From: Burkholderiales bacterium
GTDB lineage: Bacteria; Pseudomonadota; Gammaproteobacteria; Burkholderiales; Burkholderiaceae_C
DNA: 64,000 nt
NCBI GenBank assembly: GCA_016219375.1
Contig: JACRNC010000024.1
Coordinates: 1 to 64,000, forward strand
Direction: 5' to 3'
Below, one piece after another: positions 52,358 through 60,820 of the stretch. The notes below the pieces were generated by a model. The model saw nothing but the letters and a program-made list of their open reading frames with translations. It did no database searches and had not been told where the DNA came from. Position 1 is the stretch's first letter. Every line of letters begins with the position of its first letter. The translations under genes were made by a program, and so were the position numbers.

Positions 52358-53593
52358 TCACTGGATCTGGTCCAGCACCTGGAACATCGGCAGGTACATC
52401 ACCACCACCACGCCGCCGATCACCAGGCCCATCACCATCATCAGCACCGGGTTGACGACCTTGCCGATCCAGTCGGTGAAGCGCGTGAGCTCCTCGTCGT
52501 AGAAGGCCGCGGCGCGCTCCAGCATCGGGCCCAGCTCGCCGCTGCGCTCGCCCACGCGCAGCATGCGCAGCGACACCGGCGTGACCAGGCCGTGGCGCTG
52601 CAGCGCATCAGACAGCCGCACGCCCTCGCGCACCACCTGCGTGGCTGCCAGCAGCGCCGGCCGCAGGCCGGAGCCGACCAGCTCGCGCGAGGCTTCCAGC
52701 GCCGCCACCACCGGCACGCCCGCCTGCAGCAGCAGGCCCAGCGTGCGGTAGAGCGCGGCCAGCTCCATCAGGCGCAGGCGCTCGCCCACCTTGGGCAGCC
52801 GCCACAGCAGCGCCTTTGCGCGAGCCCGCATGGCCGGCGAGCGCGCCGCCGCGGTCGTCAACACCGCCAGCGCACCCATCACGCCCACCGCGATCACCGG
52901 ATGCCCGGCCACGCCCTGGCCCACGGCCAGCAGCACGCGTGAGGCGAGGGGCAGCTCACCACCCGTGTCCGCATAGACCTGCGCGAAGCGCGGCACCACG
53001 AACACGGTGAGGAAGCCCAGCACCAGCAAGCTGGCTGCGATGAGGATGGCCGGGTAGATGGAGGCGCTGACCAGCTTGTCGCGCAAGCTGCCCAGCCAGG
53101 CCAGGTAGGCCGCCTGCCGGCGCAGCGCATCCGGGATCTGCCCGGTGCGCTGGCTGGCCTCGATGGTCGCCACGAACAGCGTGCCGAAGGCCCGCGGCTG
53201 CGCGCGCAGCGCCTGGGCAAAGGTCTGCCCCTGCTCCAGCGCGGCCATCACGCTATCCAGCACCGCGGCCACGGCCGGCGCCGACTCCTTCTCGCGCAGC
53301 GTCTGCACCGCCTCGAGGAGCGGCAGGCCCGAGTCCAGCAGCACCGACAGCTCCTGGCAGAACAGCCGCAGCGGGAAGGGCGTGCGCCGCGCACCGCGCA
53401 GGGCGGCGGGGCGCGAGGACGCCACAGCCGGCGCCGCGTCCAGTGCGCGCAGGGTCAGCACATCCACCGGCCGCACGCGCAACGCAGCAGCCACGGCTTG
53501 CGGCGAGGCGGCCTCGATCACCGCCTCGGCCACGGCCGCGCCCGCCCCCCCGGCGGCCGGGGCGGCAAGGTAGCGGACGGCGTAGCGCGGCAT
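52358..53593 (-). CDS. gspF: GspF-type inner-membrane platform protein
   Basis: A 411-residue polytopic protein with two GspF domains (about 75-195 and 275-395) and three transmembrane helices (ILIAASLLVLGFLTVFVVPR, PVIAVGVMGALAVL, LMMVMGLVIGGVVVVMYL). Family text LFCQELSVLLDSGLPLLEAV and MLRVGERSGELGPMLERAA are visible. It anchors the ATPase and moves pilins from the membrane into the pseudopilus. Located 15 bp after gspG. Confidence 0.94.
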   Translation of the reverse strand: MPRYAVRYLAAPAAGGAGAAVAEAVIEAASPQAVAAALRVRPVDVLTLRALDAAPAVASSRPAALRGARRTPFPLRLFCQELSVLLDSGLPLLEAVQTLREKESAPAVAAVLDSVMAALEQGQTFAQALRAQPRAFGTLFVATIEASQRTGQIPDALRRQAAYLAWLGSLRDKLVSASIYPAILIAASLLVLGFLTVFVVPRFAQVYADTGGELPLASRVLLAVGQGVAGHPVIAVGVMGALAVLTTAAARSPAMRARAKALLWRLPKVGERLRLMELAALYRTLGLLLQAGVPVVAALEASRELVGSGLRPALLAATQVVREGVRLSDALQRHGLVTPVSLRMLRVGERSGELGPMLERAAAFYDEELTRFTDWIGKVVNPVLMMVMGLVIGGVVVVMYLPMFQVLDQIQ

Positions 53594-53608
53594 GGGTGCG
53601 GGTGGCGC

Positions 53609-54088
53609 TCACCAGGACGCCACGTCCTGGTTCTCGCCATCCCCGCCTTCGCGGCCATCCTTGCCCAGCGTGGCCAGGTCGTACTCACCGTGCTCGCCCG
53701 GCGAGCGGTAGAGGTAGTCCCGCCCCCAAGGGTCCTGTGGCACCGCCTTGCTCAGGTAGGGCCCAGCCCAGCGCGGCTCATCGCCCGGCTTGCTCCACAA
53801 CGCCGCCAGCCCCTGCTCCGAGCTCGGGTAGCGGCCCACGTCCAGCCGGTACTGGTCCAGCGCCTTCTGCAGCCCATCCATCTGCGCCCGCGCGGCCTTC
53901 ACCTCCGACTTGCCCATCTGCTTGAACACATTGGGCCCGACGATGCCGGCCAGCAGGCCGACGATGACCAGGGTGACGAGCAGCTCCAGCAGGGTGAAGC
54001 CGCGCGCCCGCGACCAGCGGGCAGCGGGACCGGGCAGCGCCGCGCAACGCGAGCGGGCGCCGGCAGGGAAGACATCCACGGCATTCAT
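53609..54088 (-). CDS. gspG: Major pseudopilin GspG
   Basis: A 159-residue major pseudopilin and first gene of the operon. Leader of 30 residues ending RARG, then FTLLELLVTLVIVGLLAGIV with Glu5. The calcium-binding C-terminal region is typical: DPWGRDYLYRSPGEHGEYDL and ATLGKDGREGGDGENQDVAS. The start may be ATG 54088 or GTG 54079; a motif that could contain the promoter ends only 8 bp upstream, so the message could be nearly leaderless. Confidence 0.93.
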   Translation of the reverse strand: MNAVDVFPAGARSRCAALPGPAARWSRARGFTLLELLVTLVIVGLLAGIVGPNVFKQMGKSEVKAARAQMDGLQKALDQYRLDVGRYPSSEQGLAALWSKPGDEPRWAGPYLSKAVPQDPWGRDYLYRSPGEHGEYDLATLGKDGREGGDGENQDVASW

Positions 54089-54092
54089 CGCC

Positions 54093-54130
54093 GCGGATGC
54101 TAGGTAGGCGCTGTGACAGCGGCATGACCC
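54093..54130 (-). promoter_or_regulatory. Shared compound motif upstream of gspG
   Basis: Minus-strand blocks GGGTCA (54130-54125), GTCAC (54117-54113) and TACCTAGCAT (54106-54097) repeat those before epsA at the same spacing. If TAGCAT is the -10, transcription would start about 2 bp before the gspG ATG. The two TCA-containing blocks are about one helical turn apart, as tandem activator half-sites often are. Confidence 0.65.
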
Positions 54131-54171
54131 GAACGGGCCATGCCCACCGGCCCGCCTGCTCGGGGGCTCCG

Positions 54172-55383
54172 CTATTGCGCCGGCACCTGGCCCGCCTGCA
54201 GCAGCTTGAGCTTCTCCCGCGCGTGCTCGAAGCCCTGGTCTGCCGACAGCTTGAAGTACTTCTTGGCCAGGTCCAGGTCACGGGGTACGCCGCGACCGGT
54301 CATGTAGTAGTACCCGACATTGTTCTGGGCCACCTTGTTGCCCAGCCGGGCTGCAGCCAGCATGTCGTCGAAGGCGCGCTTGTCATCACGCTTTTCTTCT
54401 TGGTAGAGGCTGCCGCGCCAGAGATGGGCATTGGTCTGGCCGTCGAAGTCCGCAATGATCTTCGAGTAGATGGAGATGGCCCGATCCACCTGCTTGGCCC
54501 GCAGCGCATTGCGCGCCGCCCCGTACAGCCATTGCATCTGCTCGCGTCCTGGGTTGAGTCGGTACGCCTCCAGGAACAGGTCCGCCGCCCGGCTGGGGTT
54601 CTGGCCTTCATCTTCCTCATCGTCTGCGCGGTGCTTCAGCACCAAGGCCTTCAGCACGGCCAGGTTGCGGGCGCTCATGCGTTGGCGCTCTGCCCAGCGC
54701 ACCACGCCGTCGAGCTTCTCGTAGCTGCCTCCCCAGCGCGGGGTGTTGAAATTGATGTAGGCCTGATAAGCGCCAACGGCATCCGGGTCGATCGCCACCG
54801 CTCGCGCAAGGGCCTCGTCGGCAGCCTTGTCGTCGCTGAGCGTGCCCGCCACCGACACCAGCGTGCGGTAGCTGGGATAGGGCCGGGCAGTGAGCTTGAC
54901 GGAGTGCTGGAGCTCCTTGCGCGACAGGGCCAGGTAGCGCCGCATTTCCGCAAATTGCGCCTGGGTGGTTTCACCGGCCCATCGGCCGCCGCGTGCATCC
55001 CACGCCATCCCGTAGTACTGCAGGCCCAGGGCATAGCGGGCCGCATAGGACGCGGGATAGCGCTGCACCCAGGCTTCGATGTCCGGCAGCATCACCTTGC
55101 CCTCGGCTGGTACCAGCTGCTTCAGGTGAAGCAACAGCAGGTCACTGCTGATCTCCTTGCGCTTGTGCTGCTCCAGCAACTGGCCGGTGATCGCCTCCAA
55201 CTGGGCGTACTGCCGGGTGCCCAGGAGCATGGCGTAGCGTGCGGCAAGCGCCTTCTCATCCAGAGGAGCTGGGGCCTGGTCTTGGCTGCCACTGCCACTG
55301 CGCGCCACAGGTTCCGCGTGAGCCGGCGGCATCAGCAGCGCCACGAGAACAAGCGGCACCAGCCGCTTCGCCATGCTGCGCAT
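54172..55383 (-). CDS. Secreted TPR/Sel1-repeat protein
   Basis: A 403-residue exported protein: Sec signal (MAKRLVPLVLVALLMPPAHA), then helical repeats throughout. The middle (YGMAWDARGGRWAGETTQAQ) resembles DUF4034-type proteins. The C-terminus has Sel1/TPR units (AARLGNKVAQNNVGYYYMTG, DLAKKYFKLSADQGFEHARE). ATG 55383 has AGGGG at good spacing. Its base composition is visibly less GC-rich than its neighbours, with more Lys and Tyr, which hints at later acquisition. The role is unknown; it is 83 bp upstream of gspG on the same strand. Confidence 0.75.
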   Translation of the reverse strand: MRSMAKRLVPLVLVALLMPPAHAEPVARSGSGSQDQAPAPLDEKALAARYAMLLGTRQYAQLEAITGQLLEQHKRKEISSDLLLLHLKQLVPAEGKVMLPDIEAWVQRYPASYAARYALGLQYYGMAWDARGGRWAGETTQAQFAEMRRYLALSRKELQHSVKLTARPYPSYRTLVSVAGTLSDDKAADEALARAVAIDPDAVGAYQAYINFNTPRWGGSYEKLDGVVRWAERQRMSARNLAVLKALVLKHRADDEEDEGQNPSRAADLFLEAYRLNPGREQMQWLYGAARNALRAKQVDRAISIYSKIIADFDGQTNAHLWRGSLYQEEKRDDKRAFDDMLAAARLGNKVAQNNVGYYYMTGRGVPRDLDLAKKYFKLSADQGFEHAREKLKLLQAGQVPAQ

Positions 55384-55678
55384 GTTTCCCCTCCCTTGCA
55401 GGCCGTTATGGATGGCTGAGGCGCCGTGTTGCACCACGTCGCTCTTGCCCGCGGCGCCTGGCCACATCTGCGCCGGTGCCCTCTGCATGCCGGGCGGCGG
55501 CCACGCTAGCAAAGCCCTGCGGCGGCAGCAAGGCGGCCAACACCGGCGCCGGCCAGCCCACCCCCGCGAGGCAGGTGTCTCGCTCCCCAGGGGGAGTGCG
55601 CGGTGCGCTCGTCTTTTCAAGAATCCGCCCCGCGGTTCGCACCGCAAGCACACACCTCATCAACCCAGGGAGTACCTC

Positions 55679-56065
55679 ATGTTCAAGCGCATCCTCGCCG
55701 GCCTGCTGGCCGTCGTCGCCACCGCCGTCATCGCCGCGCAGCCGGTGGACATCAACAAGGCCGATCAGGCGCAGCTGGAGTCGGTGGCGGGCATCGGCCC
55801 GGCGATGGCCGGCAAGATCCTCGCCGAGCGCAAGCACGGTGCGTTCAAGGACTGGGCCGACGTGATCGACCGCGTGTCGGGCATCGGCGATGGCAACGCG
55901 GCCAGGTTCGCCGCCGGTGGGCTGACGGTCAACGGCGCGGGCTACAGCGGTGGCTCCCCGGCCAAGGCGGCGGGCAAGAGCGCGAAGGCCGACAAGGGCG
56001 CGGAGAAGGCAGCCGACAAGGCTGGTGAGAAGGCCCGCGTGGCCAAGGGCGGCAAGGCGGACTAA
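55679..56065 (+). CDS. ComEA-like helix-hairpin-helix protein
   Basis: A 128-residue exported protein: signal peptide (MFKRILAGLLAVVATAVIAA), then the ComEA HhH DNA-binding core PVDINKADQAQLESVAGIGP ... FKDWADVIDRVSGIGDGNAA, and a Lys/Ala-rich tail (about 95-128) that could aid DNA binding. ComEA-like proteins bind incoming DNA in the periplasm during transformation; short versions are common and their role is not always competence. The start has AGGGAG upstream. Confidence 0.87.
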   Translation: MFKRILAGLLAVVATAVIAAQPVDINKADQAQLESVAGIGPAMAGKILAERKHGAFKDWADVIDRVSGIGDGNAARFAAGGLTVNGAGYSGGSPAKAAGKSAKADKGAEKAADKAGEKARVAKGGKAD

Positions 56066-56154
56066 GCCGCCGGCCGCGATCGGGGGGCTGCCGAGCGGGC
56101 CGGAGCAGCCCGCTCGCGCGGGACGCGGCCTCGGCTGATCGGGGCGCTGCCCCT

Positions 56155-56184
56155 GGTGGCGCCGCAGCGCTTGCGCGGCGCACC
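56155..56184. terminator. Bidirectional hairpin between comEA-like gene and rnpB
   Basis: GGTGGCGCCGC (56155-56165) pairs with GCGGCGCACC (56175-56184) with one bulged base. It lies 9 bp beyond the 3' end of RNase P RNA and downstream of the convergent comEA-like gene. The T-run is short (on the minus strand none), so it is a probable rather than certain terminator. Confidence 0.4.
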
Positions 56185-56193
56185 TCGATAAGT

Positions 56194-56675
56194 GTGAAGC
56201 GGGCCGATAGGCCGGATTCTGTGCAGCCGCTGTGTCGCAAGACGCAGCGGCCGTGACCGCCATTCATCTGGGCCGTCCGTCGCCGGAACGGCTCGGTGCC
56301 ATCTACCCGCACGCGCGACCCGGGCCGGGCCTCGCATGAGCCTGTTGCCAGGCTCACCGGAGCGTGCCTACTTGATGTTGCTGCGCGTAGAGATTGCCCG
56401 TTTCACCCGGCTCCCGGCGCTGCGCGCCGGATCCCGCGGGGCTGGTGCCCCGCCCGCCCTGGCCCTTCTTGCGAAGGGTGCACCTGCGCCGCTTGCGCGG
56501 CGCGGTGGGGCAGCCGACTCGTCTCTGTTGCTCTGATCCTCACCTCACGGTGGACAGCCGTTAGCTGCTACGCCGCCCTGTGCAGTCCGGACCTTCCTCC
56601 AGTGCGGCTTTTCAGCCACGGCGCTTGCGCGCCGCCCCCGAAGGGTTGCACCAGCGGCGGTCTGGCCCGCTTCAC
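56194..56675 (-). ncRNA. rnpB: RNase P RNA (class A)
   Basis: The catalytic RNA of RNase P, which matures tRNA 5' ends. The ends pair perfectly as P1 (GUGAAGCGGGCC at 56675-56664 with GGCCCGCUUCAC at 56205-56194). Conserved cores are present: GGAGGAAGGTCCGGACTGCA, GAGGATCAGAGCAACAGAG, GAAACGGGCAATCTCTACGC, AGATGAATGGC and CACAGAATCCGGCC. About 480 nt is longer than usual for the class (350-400), because GC-rich arms in the P12 and P3 regions are extended. The gene begins 17 bp after dsbD. Confidence 0.95.
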
Positions 56676-56681
56676 CGCGCG

Positions 56682-56687
56682 ATTATC
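56682..56687 (-). promoter_or_regulatory. rnpB -10 element
   Basis: GATAAT (minus strand, 56687-56682) ends 6 bp before the deduced 5' end of rnpB at 56675, the expected spacing. It lies between the dsbD stop codon (56695-56693) and rnpB, so the -35 must fall within the last codons of dsbD, where no good TTGACA match is seen. Confidence 0.6.
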
Positions 56688-56692
56688 CCGCC

Positions 56693-58726
56693 CTACAGCC
56701 CCGCGCGCTGCAGGCTGGCGATGAAGTCCTGCGGGCCCTCGAAGCCGATCACGCGTGTGCCCTCCACCTCGCGGCCCTGGCGGTCGAAGAAGACGATGCC
56801 CGGCGGGCCGAAGAGGCCGAAGCGCTTGAGCAGCGCGCGGTGCTCGGGCGTGTTGGCCGTCACGTCGGCCTGCAGCAGCACGGCGCCGGCCAAGCGGGCG
56901 CGCACGGCCTCGTCGCTGAAGGTGAGGTGCTCCATCTCCTTGCACGACACGCACCAGTCGGCATAGAAGTCGAGCATCACCGGCCGGCCGGCGGCGGCCT
57001 GCAGCGCGGCGTCCAGCTCGGCCACGCTGGCGATGCGCCTGAAGGGCAGCGCGGCGGCCTGAACTTGCGCCTGGGCTGAACCCGCCCCGGTGAAGGGCGC
57101 CAGCGGCTGCCAGGGGCTGCGCGCGCCGGCCACGGCGCCGACGATCTGCACGGCGGCCAGCACGGCCAGGGCCAGGCCGGCGCCCTTGGCCGCACGGTGG
57201 CGCAGGCTGGCGCTGGCACCCAGCGTGTCGAAGGCCCCCAGGAAGGCCGCGGCCAGCCCCAGCCACACGGCGGCCAGGCTCAACACCGCCCAGGCCGGCA
57301 GCACCGGCTGCACCAGCCACCAGGCCACGGCCAGCAGCAGCAGGCCGAAGACGGTCTTGACGCGCTCCATCCACGGCCCCACCCGCGGCAGCAGCGCGCC
57401 GGCCGAGGCCCCCATCGCCAGCAGCGGCAGGCTCATGCCCATCGCCATCGCAAAGAGGGCCACGCCGCCGATGACCACGTCGCGCGTTTGGCTGATGTAG
57501 ATGAGCGCGCCGGCCAGCGGCGCGGCCACGCAGGGGCCGACGACCAGGGCCGAGAGCATGCCCATGCCGGCGGCGCCCAGCAGCGTGCCGCCGCGCAGCC
57601 GGCCCGATGCGGCGCTCAGCCGCGTCTGCAGCGCAGCCGGCATCTGCAGCGTGTAGACGCCGAACATCGACAGCGCCAGCGCCACCAGCAGCAGTCCGAA
57701 GGCGCCCAGCACCCAGGGGTTCTGCAGCCAGGCGGCCAGGCCCTCGCCGGCCAAGCCGGCGGCCACGCCCAGCAGCGTATAGACCACGGCCATGCCCAGC
57801 GCATAGGCCAGCGCCAGCAGGAAGCCGCGGCCCTTGCGGTGCGGCCGGTCGTGCGCCCCGCCGTGGCCGATGAGGATGGACGACAGGATGGGCACCATGG
57901 GCAGCACGCAGGGCGTAAAGGCCAGCAGCAGCCCGGCCAGCGCGAAGGCGCCGGCGATCGGCAGCAGCCGGCCCTGCTGCAGCACGGCCTGCAGGCGGCC
58001 GATCTCGCCGGACGAGCCCCGCGCCGCCGGGGCCGCGGAGGGCGCGTGCGCCGCCTTGGCACCGCCATCGGCTGCCGCGCCGTTCGCATCCGCACCGATC
58101 GCGTCCGCACCGATCGCATCCGCATCCGGCTCGGCCTGGGCCAGCATGGCGCCTGCGGTGTCGACGCCGGCGGCGCGGGCTTCGTCAGCCGCCACCGGCG
58201 ACAGCGCCAGCAGCCGCCCGCCCTCGCCCACGCTGGCGCGCAGCACGTGCACCTGCGGCGGATAGCACAGCCCGGCCTCGGCGCAACCTTGCGAGCGCAC
58301 GACCAGGAACAGTGGCGCGCCGGCCGGCGTGGCGGCATCCAGGCGCAGCTGCAGCACGGCGCGGCGGTGGTGCACCTCCATGTCGCGGCCGAAGGTGGCG
58401 TCGTGCTTGATCTCGCCGCGCGGCAGCGTCACGACCACGGCCGCACCGGCCGGATGAGTGGTGATGCGGAACTGCTCGCGGTAGAGGTAGTAGCCGTCGG
58501 CGATGCCGAAGACCAGCTCGGCCGCGCCGTCGGGCCGCACCTGCGCGCCCAGGCGGAAGGCCTGCTCGGGGTCGAGGAAGTCGTCGGCGCGGGAGGACGA
58601 CGCGTGACCGCTCAGGAGCGCGCCCAGCAGCAGGGCGAGCAGCGCGCGCAGCAGCAGGCCACCAGCGCGGGCAGGGCCGATCACGGAAGCAGGGGCGGGG
58701 AAGAAGGCAGCAGACGACATCGACAT
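56693..58726 (-). CDS. dsbD: Thiol:disulfide interchange protein DsbD
   Basis: A 677-residue membrane protein that carries electrons from cytoplasmic thioredoxin to periplasmic DsbC and other substrates. N-terminal signal, an alpha domain with the redox pair in SQGCAEAGLCYPP, an eight-helix beta domain with Cys in AFTPCVLPMVPIL and VVGPCVAAPLAGAL, and a thioredoxin-like gamma domain with WCVSCKEME. A linker (about 200-230) contains three imperfect DAIGAD repeats encoded by a 15-bp tandem duplication. The start could be ATG 58726 or ATG 58720. Confidence 0.94.
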   Translation of the reverse strand: MSMSSAAFFPAPASVIGPARAGGLLLRALLALLLGALLSGHASSSRADDFLDPEQAFRLGAQVRPDGAAELVFGIADGYYLYREQFRITTHPAGAAVVVTLPRGEIKHDATFGRDMEVHHRRAVLQLRLDAATPAGAPLFLVVRSQGCAEAGLCYPPQVHVLRASVGEGGRLLALSPVAADEARAAGVDTAGAMLAQAEPDADAIGADAIGADANGAAADGGAKAAHAPSAAPAARGSSGEIGRLQAVLQQGRLLPIAGAFALAGLLLAFTPCVLPMVPILSSILIGHGGAHDRPHRKGRGFLLALAYALGMAVVYTLLGVAAGLAGEGLAAWLQNPWVLGAFGLLLVALALSMFGVYTLQMPAALQTRLSAASGRLRGGTLLGAAGMGMLSALVVGPCVAAPLAGALIYISQTRDVVIGGVALFAMAMGMSLPLLAMGASAGALLPRVGPWMERVKTVFGLLLLAVAWWLVQPVLPAWAVLSLAAVWLGLAAAFLGAFDTLGASASLRHRAAKGAGLALAVLAAVQIVGAVAGARSPWQPLAPFTGAGSAQAQVQAAALPFRRIASVAELDAALQAAAGRPVMLDFYADWCVSCKEMEHLTFSDEAVRARLAGAVLLQADVTANTPEHRALLKRFGLFGPPGIVFFDRQGREVEGTRVIGFEGPQDFIASLQRAGL

Positions 58727-59178
58727 CGCGGCGCGGCCAAGCGGGCCGGGCCGGCCGGACGAGGTGGGCAGTGGAAGGCAGACGGGGCCGCCGCCGCGGG
58801 CCCAAGCCCTGGGCCCAGGCGCGGCGCGCGCATCCTAAGCCGGTGGAGCCGCGCGCGGCGGCGGGGTTCCAGATGAAGAGGTATGCGCCAGGGCGAGGGC
58901 GTGCCGGGCGCCACGGTTTGCAGGCGCCGGGTCTCGCGGCAGGGCGGGCCCGACGCCCTCAGAGGCTGGGCGGGCTGACGCGTGAACAAGCCCGGCACGG
59001 GCAAGGGCTGGCGGGCCGAGGCACGGACACTGCGTTGGGACGGCTTGGGCCCTGCCTGCCCCTTGCGCTGGCATGAGGACGAGCCGCCCCTGCGCCTCGC
59101 TGACGGGCAGGGCGACCGCCTCTTCAAGGCACACCGCTTGCCGCCCCTGCGGCTCCGACCCATGACGAGGAGGCGACC
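58727..59178. other. Divergent dsbD/SDR region, no gene found
   Basis: A 452-bp stretch between the dsbD start and the SDR pseudogene start. Open frames here are shadows with poor composition. A Shine-Dalgarno GAGGAGG precedes the SDR start at 59167-59173. No promoter could be identified with confidence. Confidence 0.4.
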
Positions 59179-60010
59179 ATGCGTTACGACGGCGACCTGC
59201 GCGGCCACACGGTGGTGATCACCGGCGCATCCAGCGGCATCGGGCGGGCGGCGGCCCATGCGTTTGCGCGCGAAGGTGCGCAGGTGGTGCTGGCGGCCCG
59301 CGGGCGACAGGCGCTGCAGGAGGTCGACGCCGATCGAGGCGCACCAGCGCGTGATCCAGGCCAACCTGCTGGGCCACATGCACGGCGCGCATGCGGTGCT
59401 GCCAGGCTTCATCGCCCAGGGCTGCGGCACGCTGATCAACACCATCTCGCTGGGTGCCTGGGCGCCGGCGCCCTATGCCACGGCCTATTCGGCCAGCAAG
59501 TTCGCGCTGCGCGGCTTCTCGGAGGCGCTGAGCGCGGAGCTCTCGGCCTGGCCGCACATCCACGTGTGCGACATCTTCCCCGGCTTCGTCGACACGCCGG
59601 GCATGCGCCATGCGGCCAACTACACCGGCGCCACGGTGCGTGCGGTGCCGCCGCTGGTCTCGCCCGAGGAGGTGGCGCAGGCGATGGTCAAGGTGGCCAA
59701 GTGGCCGCGGCGCGCGGTGACCATCGGCGGCTCGGCCCGGGTGGTGCGCGCCGGCCATGCGCTGGCGCCACGCCTGTCGGGCTGGATCGCGGCACGCGGC
59801 ATGGACCACCACGCCCGCCACGGCGAGCCGGCGCCCCACACGGCCGGCAACCTGTTTGCGCCCAGCGAGCCGGCGGCCGTGTCCGGCGGCTTCCGGCAAG
59901 AGGCCCGCCAGCGCGCGGCGCGCAAGCCGCTGGTGCCCGTCCTGGGCGGCGCGCTGCTGGCCGGCGTGGCGCTCAACTGGTTGATGGGGCGGCGCGGCGC
60001 GGCAGTCTGA
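59179..60010 (+). pseudogene. SDR oxidoreductase pseudogene (internal deletion and frameshift)
   Basis: An SDR gene in two pieces. The first frame begins MRYDGDLRGHTVVITGASSGIG after a strong Shine-Dalgarno and reaches LAARGRQALQEV (near 59325). The sequence then continues in another frame as TPIEAHQRVIQANLLGHMHG through the catalytic YSASKFALRG to a stop at 60010. Compared with the intact SDR at 36009-37163 about 56 residues are missing, including NNAG and the cofactor-binding Asp region. The C-terminal membrane helix (VPVLGGALLAGVALNWLMG) is preserved. It cannot encode a working enzyme. Confidence 0.85.
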
Positions 60011-60049
60011 TGCGCGCAGGGGCCGCGGGGCGGTGCCGGCCGAGCCGAC

Positions 60050-60619
60050 TCAGGCCCGCCGCGGCGGCCTGCGGCGCAGCGTGCGGATGAGCTCCTCGCC
60101 GAAGGGCCCCACCACCAGCAGCAGCGTGGCCACCGCCAGGCCGATCAGATAGCTGGTGGGCAGGGGCGGGTCCTTCCAGCGCAGCGTCCAGTCGGCCGGG
60201 GCGGCCCCGACGAGCGACAGCGTGGCCGACGGGTGCAGCAGCATCAGCGCCACCAGCGCGCCCCAGGGCAGTACCTCCTGGAACGCATGCACCTGCTGCT
60301 CGGCCGGCGAGATGGTGCGGCGGCTGCCGGCCCAGCGCAGGTCCCAGGCGGTGGTGAGCTCATGCGCCAGCACGCCGGCCAGGCCGATGGCCAGCACCAG
60401 GGTGTTGACCTGGGCCAGCAGGGCGATGGCGATGGGGATGCCCGTCTCCAGCAGCAGCAGCTGGTGCAGCAGCGACTCGCGCCAGCCGGCGGTGTATTCG
60501 ATGCGGCCGCGCCGGTGGCACAGCCAGTCGCCCCAGCCGGCCAGCAGCCAGGCGGGCAGCACGATGTACATCAGCAGCCCGCGCAGCAGCACGGGCATCA
60601 GGCTGGCGTCGGCACTCAT
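60050..60619 (-). CDS. Membrane protein of unknown function (189 residues)
   Basis: A 189-residue inner-membrane protein with about five hydrophobic segments (LLMYIVLPAWLLAGWGDWLC, ETGIPIAIALLAQVNTLVLA, LGLAGVLAHE-like, LPWGALVALMLLH, YLIGLAVATLLLVVGPFGEE). His and Glu in membrane positions (RRESLLHQLLLLETG, LAHELTTAWDL) recall small metal or heme membrane proteins, but no family is recognised. ATG 60619 (MSADASL) is chosen; the extension upstream is Arg-rich. Convergent with the SDR pseudogene. Confidence 0.65.
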   Translation of the reverse strand: MSADASLMPVLLRGLLMYIVLPAWLLAGWGDWLCHRRGRIEYTAGWRESLLHQLLLLETGIPIAIALLAQVNTLVLAIGLAGVLAHELTTAWDLRWAGSRRTISPAEQQVHAFQEVLPWGALVALMLLHPSATLSLVGAAPADWTLRWKDPPLPTSYLIGLAVATLLLVVGPFGEELIRTLRRRPPRRA

Positions 60620-60820
60620 GCGGCCATCATCGGCCCGTACCGGCGGATGGCGCAAGCCGGCGGGAAAGCCACGCCGGGCCACGATGCTCCGTCATGCGCA
60701 CGGCCGCCACCCGGCATGCGAGCCGGCGCGGGGGCAATGGTGTCACCCGGCAGTCGCGCCGCTGATGCGGGCGACCGATCGGCAAGCGACGGTGCAGATC
60801 CGTCCTCACATCCAGAGCGT

